This document shows, in pieces, positions 1 to 7,405 of a stretch of 37,119 bases of DNA. The DNA is taken from contig MVDH01000005.1 of NCBI GenBank assembly GCA_003056245.1, forward strand, positions 100,384-137,502, given 5' to 3'. The notes below the pieces were generated by a model. The model did no database searches. It saw only the letters and a program-made list of their open reading frames with translations, and was not told the origin of the DNA. Position 1 is the stretch's first letter, and each line of letters opens with the position of its first letter. Source of the DNA: Cellvibrio sp. 79 (GTDB lineage: Bacteria > Pseudomonadota > Gammaproteobacteria > Pseudomonadales > Cellvibrionaceae). The position numbers and the translations under genes are program-made.

Positions 1-1
1 C

Positions 2-3000
2 AACATCGTCACCGTCAATATCAATGTAACACCGGTAAATGATGCGCCCATCGCCGTGGCCGACAGCATCACCGTTGCCGAAGGTGGAACTGCCACTGCC
101 CTGGTTGGCGGTGCAACCAGTGTTCTGGCAAATGATTCTGACGCAGAAAATAATCCACTGAATGCAATCCTTGTGACTGGCCCAACCAATGGGGCATTGA
201 CCCTGAATGCCAACGGGACTTTCAGTTACGTCCATAACGGCAGTGAAACCACTACTGACAGTTTCACCTACAAAGTGAATGACGGTAGCGTTGATGGTAA
301 TACCGTCACCGTAGCTATTAATGTTACGCCGGTAAATGATGCTCCGATCTCTGTTGCAGACAGCATCACTGTTGCCGAGGGTGGAACTGCCACTGCTCTG
401 GTTGGTGGTGCGACCAGTGTGCTGGCGAATGATACGGATGCCGAAAATAATCCGTTGACTGCAATCCTGGTAACCGGTCCAACCAACGGTGCTTTGACCC
501 TGAACGCTAACGGGACTTTCAGCTACGTCCATAACGGCAGCGAAACCACCACAGATAGTTTCACTTACCGCGCTAATGACGGCACTGCCAATGGAAATAT
601 TGTTACTGTAAATATCAATGTCACACCGGTAAACGATGCTCCTATCGCTGTTGCTGACAGCATCACCGTTGCCGAAGGCGGTACTGCAACGGTATTGGTT
701 AGCGGTGCAACCAGTGTTCTGGCAAATGATTCTGATGCAGAAAATAATCCGTTGAATGCAATCCTTGTGACTGGCCCAACCAATGGCACGTTGACCCTGA
801 ATGCCAACGGGACTTTCAGTTACGTCCATAACGGCAGTGAAACCACCACCGACAGTTTCACTTACAAAGTGAATGACGGCACCGTTGATGGCAACACAGT
901 GACTGTGAATATCACGGTGACGCCGGTGAACGATGCTCCGCAAACCAATGCGGTGACGGTCAGCGGCAATGAAGACAGCACCATTGCGATTACGCTCTCC
1001 GGTTCTGATGTCGATGGCACAGTGACAGCGTTTGTGATCAAAAGCCTGCCTGCCAACGGTACTCTTTATAGCGACGCTACACTGACCACCCAGATTGCCA
1101 TTGGCGATGCAGTTAGCGTGAATACCGTTTACTTCAAACCTCATGCTGACTGGAACGGTTCAACCAGCTTCAACTATGCCGCACGCGATAACCTGGGCCT
1201 TGAAGATGGAACGCCAGCGACGGTAAACATCACCGTCAATCCGGTTGCCGATGCGGCAATTTTGGGTACCGGCGCAGGTTCAGTTAAAGAAGATACTCCG
1301 GCGCAATCATCAGCGTCCGGCACTTTAAGCATTGTTGATCCTGATGCAGGCGAAGCCGAATTTATCGCCCAAACTGGTACTGCGGGTACTTACGGTAGTT
1401 TCTCAATCAATGCAGCAGGTGCATGGGTTTATAACCTGGACAACAGTAAGCCTGGTGTTCAGGCATTGAAAGAAGGTGAAACCCGTACCGAAGTGTTCAA
1501 TGTCGTGAGCAAAGACGGTACGCCGACCACCGTTACCGTTACTGTGAATGGCACTAATGATGGCCCTGTCGCCGTTGCTGATAGCGCGACTGTATATCAA
1601 GGCAGCACCCTCACGCTGACGCCAGCACAATTGCTGGGTAATGATTTTGATATTGATGGAGATAGCCTGAGTATCACTAACGCTTTCCCTGGCGTAACTA
1701 ATGGCAGTGTGAGCCTGGTTGGAGGCAATGTCGTATTTACACCTGCTGCCGGGTACAGTGGCCCTGCTTCATTTATCTACACCATTTCCGATGGTAAAGG
1801 CGGAACCTCAACTGCCACCGTATCCATTACCGTGTTGCCCAATGCCGCACCGGACGCCGTGGATGATCCAAGCGGCGCCTCTGCTTACTCAGTGAAGTTT
1901 GGTGATGCCTCGGCATCAGACCTGTGGAACAACCTCGATAGCAAAGGCCTGGCCGTTAATATCACTGGCTTCACTGCGGCTAACGTCGCGACCGCCCTCT
2001 ATCAGGGAACTGTCGATGGCAATGCGAACACAATCGGTGTGCAAGGTTCTCCACGCTCGTTCTCGGATGTACCCAACCAGATCGAATACGATGTGGCTAC
2101 CGGTAAATCCGAATCGATAGTGATGACATTCAACGGCAATCTCAATCAGGCGAGCTTTGGCGTGAATCGCTTGTTCCCCGGTGAATCAGGCGGCGAAATT
2201 GGTTTGTGGGAGGCTTATTACAACGGTGTGCTGGTAGCGTCCAGTACCTTCAGGCTTCTGGGCAATAGCGAAGCCGGTACTTTTAACATCAATACCGGCA
2301 ATGTGGTGTTCAACAGCATCAAGTTCAGCGCGTTGCACACCAATAACAGTACTGGCGATGGTGGTGATTATTACCTCACCAGTTTTGCCGGTACTGGTCC
2401 AGCCAGCGCCAACAGTTCCTTGAAAGTTATTGCCGGTTCCAGCAATACCATCAATGCGGCTACGTTGTTAACTAACGATACCGACGCTGACAATGACACC
2501 CTGAGTATCATCAGTGTACAAGGTGCAACCAACGGCACGGTCAGCCTGGTGGGCGGCAACGTAGTGTTCACTCCGAATACCGGATACACCGGCCCCGCCA
2601 GTTTTACCTACACCATCAGTGACGGCCATGGCGGTACTGATACCGCGAAGGCAGATATTTTGGTTGAGCGCTTGAATACTGCGCCGCATACCGTTAGTGA
2701 CAGCGTGGCTGTCGCAACCAACAGCGCTCTGACTATCGCTTCCTCAACCTTGTTGGCAAACGATTCTGATGCAGAGGGCGATGCCTTTATGCTAATGAGC
2801 GTTCAATCAGCGGTTAATGGCACCGTTAGTATCGTGGGTTCAAATATTGTTTTCACGCCTACCAGCAACTACGAAGGCCCTGCCAGTTTCACCTATACCG
2901 TTCGCGATGTGGTGGGCGCAACCAGCACGGCGACTGTCAATGTTGGTGTAGGGACTGCCAGTGCGCCAAGTGTTGTGGTGAGCAAGGCCCTGGTTGTCAA

Positions 3001-4000
3001 TGCACATGGTACTGGCGGAACCAGCGTGAAATTCCCGATCACGACCAAACTCGTAGATACCGATGGCTCAGAGACGCTGTCCATTAAAGTCAGTAATGTC
3101 CCAACCAATTTGAGTTTCAATAGCGGCGTTAATTTGGGTGGCGGTGTATGGCAGTTCACCGAAGCGGATTTACCAAACCTCACGTTGAATGTGCCTGGCA
3201 GCTACACCACGAATGCAACTCACCTGACCGTACAGGTTACTTCTACTGAGGTTAATGGTGGATTTACTGCTTCTACTTCCACTGTAGTGACATTAAAGGC
3301 GGGCTACACCACTGTAGACGTCACAACTACCGACTCCGGTAATTACACGGGCAGTTCCGCTAGCGAGTTCATCAGTGGTGGTAACGGTAATAACACCATT
3401 AATGGCAATAGTGGCAATAACATCATCAATGGCGGCGGCGGCAATGATAATTTGAGTGCGGGTGCCAGCTCGGACGTCATCAACGGCGGCAGCGGCAATG
3501 ACACTATCCATTCCGGTTCTGGCGCGGATCGTATCAGCGGCGGTTCTGGCAACGACACCTTAACGGGCGGCGATGCCGGCGAGACCTTTGTAGATGTATT
3601 TGTATGGTCTCTCGGTGATCAGGGGACTGCCGGTGCACCAGCCGTAGATACTATCAATAACTTTGCTACCAATGCCGCCGGAAGTAATACTACCGGTGGT
3701 GATGTGCTCGATTTGCGTGATTTACTGCAAGGTGAATCTGTCGGCGCTTCCAACGGCGCAGGCAATTTGGCGAATTACCTCCACTTTGAAGTTTCCGGCG
3801 GTAGTACGATTGTGCATATCAGCCATACCGGTGGATTCACTGCTGACTCCCATTCAGTGGGTGGCAGTTACACCAGCGGTGCGGAAACGCAGCAAATCGT
3901 ATTAAACGGTGTGAATTTGCAGTCGCTTTATAGTGGTGCTACAACTGATCAACAAATTATTACCCAGTTGCTCAACAACCAGAAATTGATCACTGATTAA
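2..4000 (+). CDS. C-terminal part of a giant VCBS/cadherin-like RTX adhesin (type I secreted), 5' end outside window
   Basis: The reading frame is already open at base 2, so the gene starts upstream and the GTG at 56 is not a real start. Visible order: three near-identical 99-aa VCBS-like repeats (about 59-940), a cadherin-like unit (941-1250), a VCBS domain (1251-1560), a cadherin-like unit (1560-1860), an unrelated insert (about 1860-2405), two or three more cadherin-like units (to about 3300), RTX nonapeptides of the GGxGNDxI type (3376-3588), and a C-terminal domain ending in LLNNQKLITD and TAA. The RTX block followed by a Val/Leu-rich tail is the usual layout of substrates of type I secretion (T1SS_VCA0849-like C-terminus). 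RTX repeats bind calcium and help the protein fold outside the cell. The lapG-lapD pair next door suggests LapA-like surface retention, but the N-terminal retention module and the LapG cleavage site would lie upstream and cannot be seen. The function as a biofilm adhesin is inferred. Confidence 0.9.
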   Translation, partial: NIVTVNINVTPVNDAPIAVADSITVAEGGTATALVGGATSVLANDSDAENNPLNAILVTGPTNGALTLNANGTFSYVHNGSETTTDSFTYKVNDGSVDGNTVTVAINVTPVNDAPISVADSITVAEGGTATALVGGATSVLANDTDAENNPLTAILVTGPTNGALTLNANGTFSYVHNGSETTTDSFTYRANDGTANGNIVTVNINVTPVNDAPIAVADSITVAEGGTATVLVSGATSVLANDSDAENNPLNAILVTGPTNGTLTLNANGTFSYVHNGSETTTDSFTYKVNDGTVDGNTVTVNITVTPVNDAPQTNAVTVSGNEDSTIAITLSGSDVDGTVTAFVIKSLPANGTLYSDATLTTQIAIGDAVSVNTVYFKPHADWNGSTSFNYAARDNLGLEDGTPATVNITVNPVADAAILGTGAGSVKEDTPAQSSASGTLSIVDPDAGEAEFIAQTGTAGTYGSFSINAAGAWVYNLDNSKPGVQALKEGETRTEVFNVVSKDGTPTTVTVTVNGTNDGPVAVADSATVYQGSTLTLTPAQLLGNDFDIDGDSLSITNAFPGVTNGSVSLVGGNVVFTPAAGYSGPASFIYTISDGKGGTSTATVSITVLPNAAPDAVDDPSGASAYSVKFGDASASDLWNNLDSKGLAVNITGFTAANVATALYQGTVDGNANTIGVQGSPRSFSDVPNQIEYDVATGKSESIVMTFNGNLNQASFGVNRLFPGESGGEIGLWEAYYNGVLVASSTFRLLGNSEAGTFNINTGNVVFNSIKFSALHTNNSTGDGGDYYLTSFAGTGPASANSSLKVIAGSSNTINAATLLTNDTDADNDTLSIISVQGATNGTVSLVGGNVVFTPNTGYTGPASFTYTISDGHGGTDTAKADILVERLNTAPHTVSDSVAVATNSALTIASSTLLANDSDAEGDAFMLMSVQSAVNGTVSIVGSNIVFTPTSNYEGPASFTYTVRDVVGATSTATVNVGVGTASAPSVVVSKALVVNAHGTGGTSVKFPITTKLVDTDGSETLSIKVSNVPTNLSFNSGVNLGGGVWQFTEADLPNLTLNVPGSYTTNATHLTVQVTSTEVNGGFTASTSTVVTLKAGYTTVDVTTTDSGNYTGSSASEFISGGNGNNTINGNSGNNIINGGGGNDNLSAGASSDVINGGSGNDTIHSGSGADRISGGSGNDTLTGGDAGETFVDVFVWSLGDQGTAGAPAVDTINNFATNAAGSNTTGGDVLDLRDLLQGESVGASNGAGNLANYLHFEVSGGSTIVHISHTGGFTADSHSVGGSYTSGAETQQIVLNGVNLQSLYSGATTDQQIITQLLNNQKLITD
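59..940 (+). repeat. Three tandem 297-nt coding repeats (VCBS-like, 99 aa)
   Basis: Units start at about 59, 356 and 653, exactly 297 nt apart. Each begins ADSITVAEGGTA and contains SVLAND, ENNPL and NGTFSYVHNGSETTTDSF. They are highly similar at DNA level. The frame before base 59 reads as the end of another such unit (NINVTPVNDAPIAV), so the array continues off the left edge. Confidence 0.9.
3376..3588 (+). other. RTX calcium-binding nonapeptide block
   Basis: About eight consecutive nine-residue units are seen, for example GGNGNNTIN, GGGGNDNLS, GGSGNDTIH and GGSGNDTLT. This matches the GGxGxDxUx consensus, with degenerate units in the middle. The block sits just before the C-terminal secretion region of the adhesin, as usual in RTX proteins. 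Confidence 0.85.
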
Positions 4001-4048
4001 CTGATTGGATCGCTGATTAATAGTTAGCTGGATTCTTGGTGAATGATT

Positions 4049-4079
4049 AAAAAATCCCGCTTCACAGCGGGATTTTTTT
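4049..4079 (+). terminator. Rho-independent terminator after the RTX adhesin
   Basis: A stem AATCCCGC / GCGGGATT with a short TTCACA loop is followed by a T run. A-tracts on the left side make it usable from both strands. It ends only about 13 nt before the start codon of the next gene. Confidence 0.85.
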
Positions 4080-4092
4080 AGCGGGGAAAACT

Positions 4093-4422
4093 ATGTACGT
4101 AAAGCGTAATCACAACGGTGAATTGATTGCTGTGAGCAAACAATCCAGCCAGGAATTTAGCGAGCAAATTGCCGATGATGCACCGGAGTTGGTGCAATTT
4201 ATCCAGGGCGAAAAAACAGCGGAACAATTAGCCCTTGAACAAACTGACCAAACCATGGCGCGGGTGTTGGAAGATGTGGTGAATTTATTGGTCGAGCAGG
4301 GCGTGATTCGATTTACGGATTTACCGGAGGCCGCACAAAATAAGTTATTAACCCGGCGGGAATTGCGCGGTAAACGTCAGGGCGTTTATTTGCTGGATGA
4401 TGGGGATCAATTGCCGTTGTAA
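4093..4422 (+). CDS. Small conserved gammaproteobacterial protein of unknown function
   Basis: A 109-aa soluble protein starting MYVKRNHNGELIAVS, with a GGGGAAAA ribosome binding site 5-6 nt before ATG. No signal peptide or membrane segment is visible. It has an acidic helical middle (roughly residues 20-75) and a basic patch TRRELRGKRQG near the C-terminus. It resembles a family in Pseudomonas and relatives often labelled 'tryptophan synthase subunit beta-like'. That label is historical: the protein is far too short and lacks a PLP-binding site, so it is not TrpB. The gene is boxed between two very similar terminators, with little room for its own promoter. Function unknown. Confidence 0.8.
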   Translation: MYVKRNHNGELIAVSKQSSQEFSEQIADDAPELVQFIQGEKTAEQLALEQTDQTMARVLEDVVNLLVEQGVIRFTDLPEAAQNKLLTRRELRGKRQGVYLLDDGDQLPL

Positions 4423-4434
4423 TCGTTGTGTGCA

Positions 4435-4474
4435 AAAAATCCCGCCGGATAATTCATCCGGCGGGATTTTTTTT
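4435..4474. terminator. Bidirectional terminator between the small ORF and lapD
   Basis: A 15-bp inverted repeat (arm AAAATCCCGCCGGAT) with an AATTC loop is flanked by A and T tracts. It lies between convergent genes and can serve both. Confidence 0.9.
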
Positions 4475-4477
4475 GCG

Positions 4478-6382
4478 CTAACTAATATGGGTTCCGGTTA
4501 AACCATCCATACCGACTTTCAGCAACACGATTTGTTCTTCGTCATTGCTAACACCTTCGGCGATAATCTTGATGCCGAGTGAGTGGGCGAGGGTACATAA
4601 ACTTTGTACAAAACTCTGGCTACTGGCATTTGAATTTATTGCGCGGGTAATTGCAGCATCCAGTTTCAAATAATGCAGTCCCATGTCTTGCAGCTTTCCG
4701 AACTGGGTGAATTCCAGCCCAACGTGTTCCAATCCCACTTTGCAACCCAGCGCACGTAAACGCACGATAAATGCACGCAACTCTTCCAGATGACGCAGCA
4801 CACACACTTCGGGAAATTCCAGCCACAATTTTTTAGCTTCGACGGGTTGTTCATTTAACAGGGCGATTGCCTGTTCGCGAAAATGTGCATTACATAATGA
4901 CAGTGCCGAGATATTAACAGCGAGATCCTGTTGCAAGGATTTTGCCTGCTTCAACGCGAGCTTTAATACCGCCAAATCAATATCAGCCATAATGCCTAAA
5001 CGCACTGCCCAGGGGATGAAGTAGCCTGCGGATCGATACTCGTTATCCAGACGCAAACGCGCTGCCGTTTCCTGGTGTAATAATTTTCCTTCGGTATTTT
5101 TAACCGGGAAGCTGGCCAGACGAATTTCTTCGGCGGCGAGTGCTGCTTCAATCGCACTGCGCCATTCGCTGAGATTGTGCTGGTTGTAATCGCGCTGCTC
5201 ATCATGAATAACAACGGCGCGGTTGCCTTTAAGTTCTGCCTGGGCCAGTGCGCCATCCAGTTTGTGCATTACCTGGCCGGATTTTTCACCGCTCACAAAA
5301 TTGCACAAGGCCAAAGGTATGGCAATGTTTTCGAAACCACCGGCAATTAATTGGAAGTTTAATGTCTGGGATATGTCGGTACTTATTATGTCAATTGGGG
5401 TATCAGTTGGAATGAGTAAACAAAAATCGCTGCCGTTTAAACGCCCCGCACGGCTACCTGGAAATTTTTGTTCGAGGTCTGTAAACACACTGGCAATTGC
5501 ACGCAGAAGTTGATCGACTTGATTGTGGCCTAATTGTTGATTGAGTTCCTGCAACATCATCACCCTGGCTAATGCCAGTATCCCGTGTTTTTCTGCATCT
5601 TCGCGTGTAAGCTGAACTTCCAGCAAATTAAAAAAGTGAATGCGATTGGTGAGCCCTGTCAAGCGATCTGTTTGTGAATCGCGGCGCAATAACTCCAATT
5701 GCCGCGCTTCTTTATCCAGCATTTGTTTGACACTGTTGGATAATGTGTTCATTGCACGGACCAACCGTTGGAATTCCTTGGTTTTGGGCTCCTGCGATAC
5801 AATAAAACGCCGTTCGCCAATTGCTTCTGCCTGACCAACTACCACATCCAGCGGGCGCGAAATATATTTGAGAATCAAACTGCCGATCAAACCACTGATC
5901 AAAGTGGCAACCAAAAACCAGTCCAATAAATTACGCGTGTTATTCCACAACGCTTCCAGTGCAAAACGCGAATGACTTTTTAATACCAGTGTTCCCGCTT
6001 GCTGCCAGCCATCGGTTACCTGGGCAATTCCCGGTGCTGCGTCAAACTTCACGCGCCGGGCAAACCATTCGGGTACTGCATCGACTTTTTCATTTTCAAA
6101 ATTGCGCGCGACAATCGGTTTTTTATCGGTGTCCTGAAAAATAATGTACTCATAATGACCGGAATCAAATTGGGCTGTAATGAGTAATTCCAGTGTCACC
6201 GGATCTTTTTCCGGCAATTGCGAAATTGATAACGCCAGTGAGTTGGCGTTATCAATATTTTTCAACCGCAATTGCTCCTGCAAATAGGTTTTTGCGGTAA
6301 AGGTACTGATGGCAAAATTACCGCCCAGAACCAAGAGCAACATACTGATAATGCCAATCCACAATTGTTTTATTAATGACAT
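4478..6382 (-). CDS. lapD: LapD-type c-di-GMP receptor (HAMP, degenerate GGDEF and EAL)
   Basis: A 634-aa inner-membrane receptor of about the same length as known LapD (about 650 aa). I chose the ATG at 6382 because the protein then begins MSLIKQLWIGI as in LapD proteins and has AAGAAGG about 8 nt upstream; the frame extends 9 codons further, to 6409. Order: TM1 (about 7-28), periplasmic LapD/MoxY-type domain (30-150) with DGWQQAG, TM2 (about 155-177), HAMP (178-235), GGDEF-like and EAL-like domains. The signature GGDEF is NGSDF (ARLNGSDFCLL) and the EAL region is degenerate (ETAARLRL), so it should bind but not make or cut c-di-GMP. Trp126 in the periplasmic loop matches the Trp known to contact LapG in LapD. 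By family knowledge, c-di-GMP-bound LapD sequesters LapG and keeps the adhesin on the surface. It lies downstream of lapG in the same operon, 53 bp apart. Confidence 0.92.
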   Translation of the reverse strand: MSLIKQLWIGIISMLLLVLGGNFAISTFTAKTYLQEQLRLKNIDNANSLALSISQLPEKDPVTLELLITAQFDSGHYEYIIFQDTDKKPIVARNFENEKVDAVPEWFARRVKFDAAPGIAQVTDGWQQAGTLVLKSHSRFALEALWNNTRNLLDWFLVATLISGLIGSLILKYISRPLDVVVGQAEAIGERRFIVSQEPKTKEFQRLVRAMNTLSNSVKQMLDKEARQLELLRRDSQTDRLTGLTNRIHFFNLLEVQLTREDAEKHGILALARVMMLQELNQQLGHNQVDQLLRAIASVFTDLEQKFPGSRAGRLNGSDFCLLIPTDTPIDIISTDISQTLNFQLIAGGFENIAIPLALCNFVSGEKSGQVMHKLDGALAQAELKGNRAVVIHDEQRDYNQHNLSEWRSAIEAALAAEEIRLASFPVKNTEGKLLHQETAARLRLDNEYRSAGYFIPWAVRLGIMADIDLAVLKLALKQAKSLQQDLAVNISALSLCNAHFREQAIALLNEQPVEAKKLWLEFPEVCVLRHLEELRAFIVRLRALGCKVGLEHVGLEFTQFGKLQDMGLHYLKLDAAITRAINSNASSQSFVQSLCTLAHSLGIKIIAEGVSNDEEQIVLLKVGMDGLTGTHIS

Positions 6383-6435
6383 GGTTGGTGCCTTCTTACC
6401 GAAATACATGAAATTGATAGTCGAGAGAATACCAT

Positions 6436-7146
6436 TTAAAAACCTTCTTCCTGTACCCGCGCCAGCAGGTCACGCCAACGCGATAAGCGCGCCGTAGGAT
6501 CGGCCGCCGTTTGCTGGTTGCCCACCCATAAACCTTCGCTGTTAAAACTGAATACCGGGCGTAAATCCGGGCGTTTGTTTGCTGGCTCAATCGAACTGAC
6601 CAGGCTATCCATAATCAGCGGAATTGCATTGAGTTGGGGGTAATAGCCAAGCACCATATGCGCCTGGAAAACTTTACTTTCTATTCCACCCACTTGCGCG
6701 CGTACATAAATCAGCCGCAAATTTTCCAGCGGGACACCCATGCGCAACAACGTTATATATTTTGCGATGGCGTAATCATCGCAATCACCGGCACGCACTC
6801 CCAATGTTTCCAGCGGCGTTGCCCAATAATCGCTCTTCTTCCATAGCACTAGGTCTTCCGTGTAGCGAAGGTTGTGGTTAAAGAATTGATTTACCTGTTT
6901 GATGCGCTCTTCCACTGGACGCTGGCTTTCGTTGGTGATCAATTGATCCCAGCGCTCCAGCAATGCAACACCATCCCCGCCATAACGTTCTTCCATCAAT
7001 CGTTTCATTTTTTGGTTATTGGTATTCGCACAGGCAAACAGGGCGCTTAATAACAGCACCATAATGCCCGCACATATCCAGCAATGTCTGGCAGTGGAGC
7101 GGGAGAGGGATAAAATTCCGGATTTTTTAGAGTACGACAAAGGCAT
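6436..7146 (-). CDS. lapG: LapG-type periplasmic cysteine protease
   Basis: A 236-aa bacterial transglutaminase-like cysteine proteinase (formerly DUF920). An N-terminal membrane/signal segment (about residues 21-40, IMVLLLSALFACA) sends it to the periplasm. The catalytic triad is visible: Cys122 in AGDCDDYA, His163 in QAHMVLGYY and Asp180 in LIMDSL. In characterised systems LapG cuts after a di-alanine (TAAG/PAAG-like) near the N-terminus of LapA-type adhesins and releases them, unless LapD holds it. Acidic calcium-binding residues DCDD beside the Cys are conserved, and calcium dependence is known for the family. It is first in the lapG-lapD operon and divergent from the amylase gene. The likely substrate is the adhesin ending at 4000, but its cut site is outside the window. 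Confidence 0.93.
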   Translation of the reverse strand: MPLSYSKKSGILSLSRSTARHCWICAGIMVLLLSALFACANTNNQKMKRLMEERYGGDGVALLERWDQLITNESQRPVEERIKQVNQFFNHNLRYTEDLVLWKKSDYWATPLETLGVRAGDCDDYAIAKYITLLRMGVPLENLRLIYVRAQVGGIESKVFQAHMVLGYYPQLNAIPLIMDSLVSSIEPANKRPDLRPVFSFNSEGLWVGNQQTAADPTARLSRWRDLLARVQEEGF

Positions 7147-7290
7147 TGTGTTGTACTCGCAGCAAAGTGTTATAAATCAAACAGCTCATTTGCAACGCGT
7201 GCTTAGTAGTTAATGTTATAGCAGTATAGTCGTTGTTTATAAGGGTGCCGCTTAATCTACGTTGGCGCATTAATTTTTATTGAAGAAAGT

Positions 7291-7333
7291 TGCATACGTA
7301 TTCAGGTGCCCATTAAATCTGAATACGTATGCA
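7291..7333. promoter_or_regulatory. Paired palindromic operator-like sites upstream of the amylase
   Basis: A perfect 15-bp inverted repeat (TGCATACGTATTCAG, then 13 nt, then CTGAATACGTATGCA). Each arm is itself a near-palindrome around an ATACGTAT core (7294-7301 and 7323-7330), with centres 29 bp apart. A central CG in a 14-bp palindrome is typical of LacI/GalR-family operators. The site lies 72 bp before the amylase start, so carbohydrate-responsive control of the amylase is likely; lapG on the other side is less likely but possible. The regulator is not in the window. Confidence 0.6.
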
Positions 7334-7368
7334 GCACTTTGCGAGTTTGTGTTTTATTTCATCAAATA

Positions 7369-7401
7369 GTCGTTCCAATAACATAAGCATAAAGGAACGA
7401 C
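7369..7401 (+). promoter_or_regulatory. Inverted repeat covering the amylase ribosome binding site
   Basis: GTCGTTCC (7369-7376) pairs perfectly with GGAACGAC (7394-7401) across a 17-nt loop. The right arm includes most of the AAAGGA ribosome binding site (7391-7396) for the ATG at 7406. The hairpin could limit translation if it forms in the mRNA. Confidence 0.4.
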
Positions 7402-7405
7402 CATT

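Noticed and set aside
3293-3558. Overlapping minus-strand frames in the RTX region
   Set aside because: Shadows of the glycine/asparagine-rich repeat codons; repetitive low-complexity proteins without start signals.
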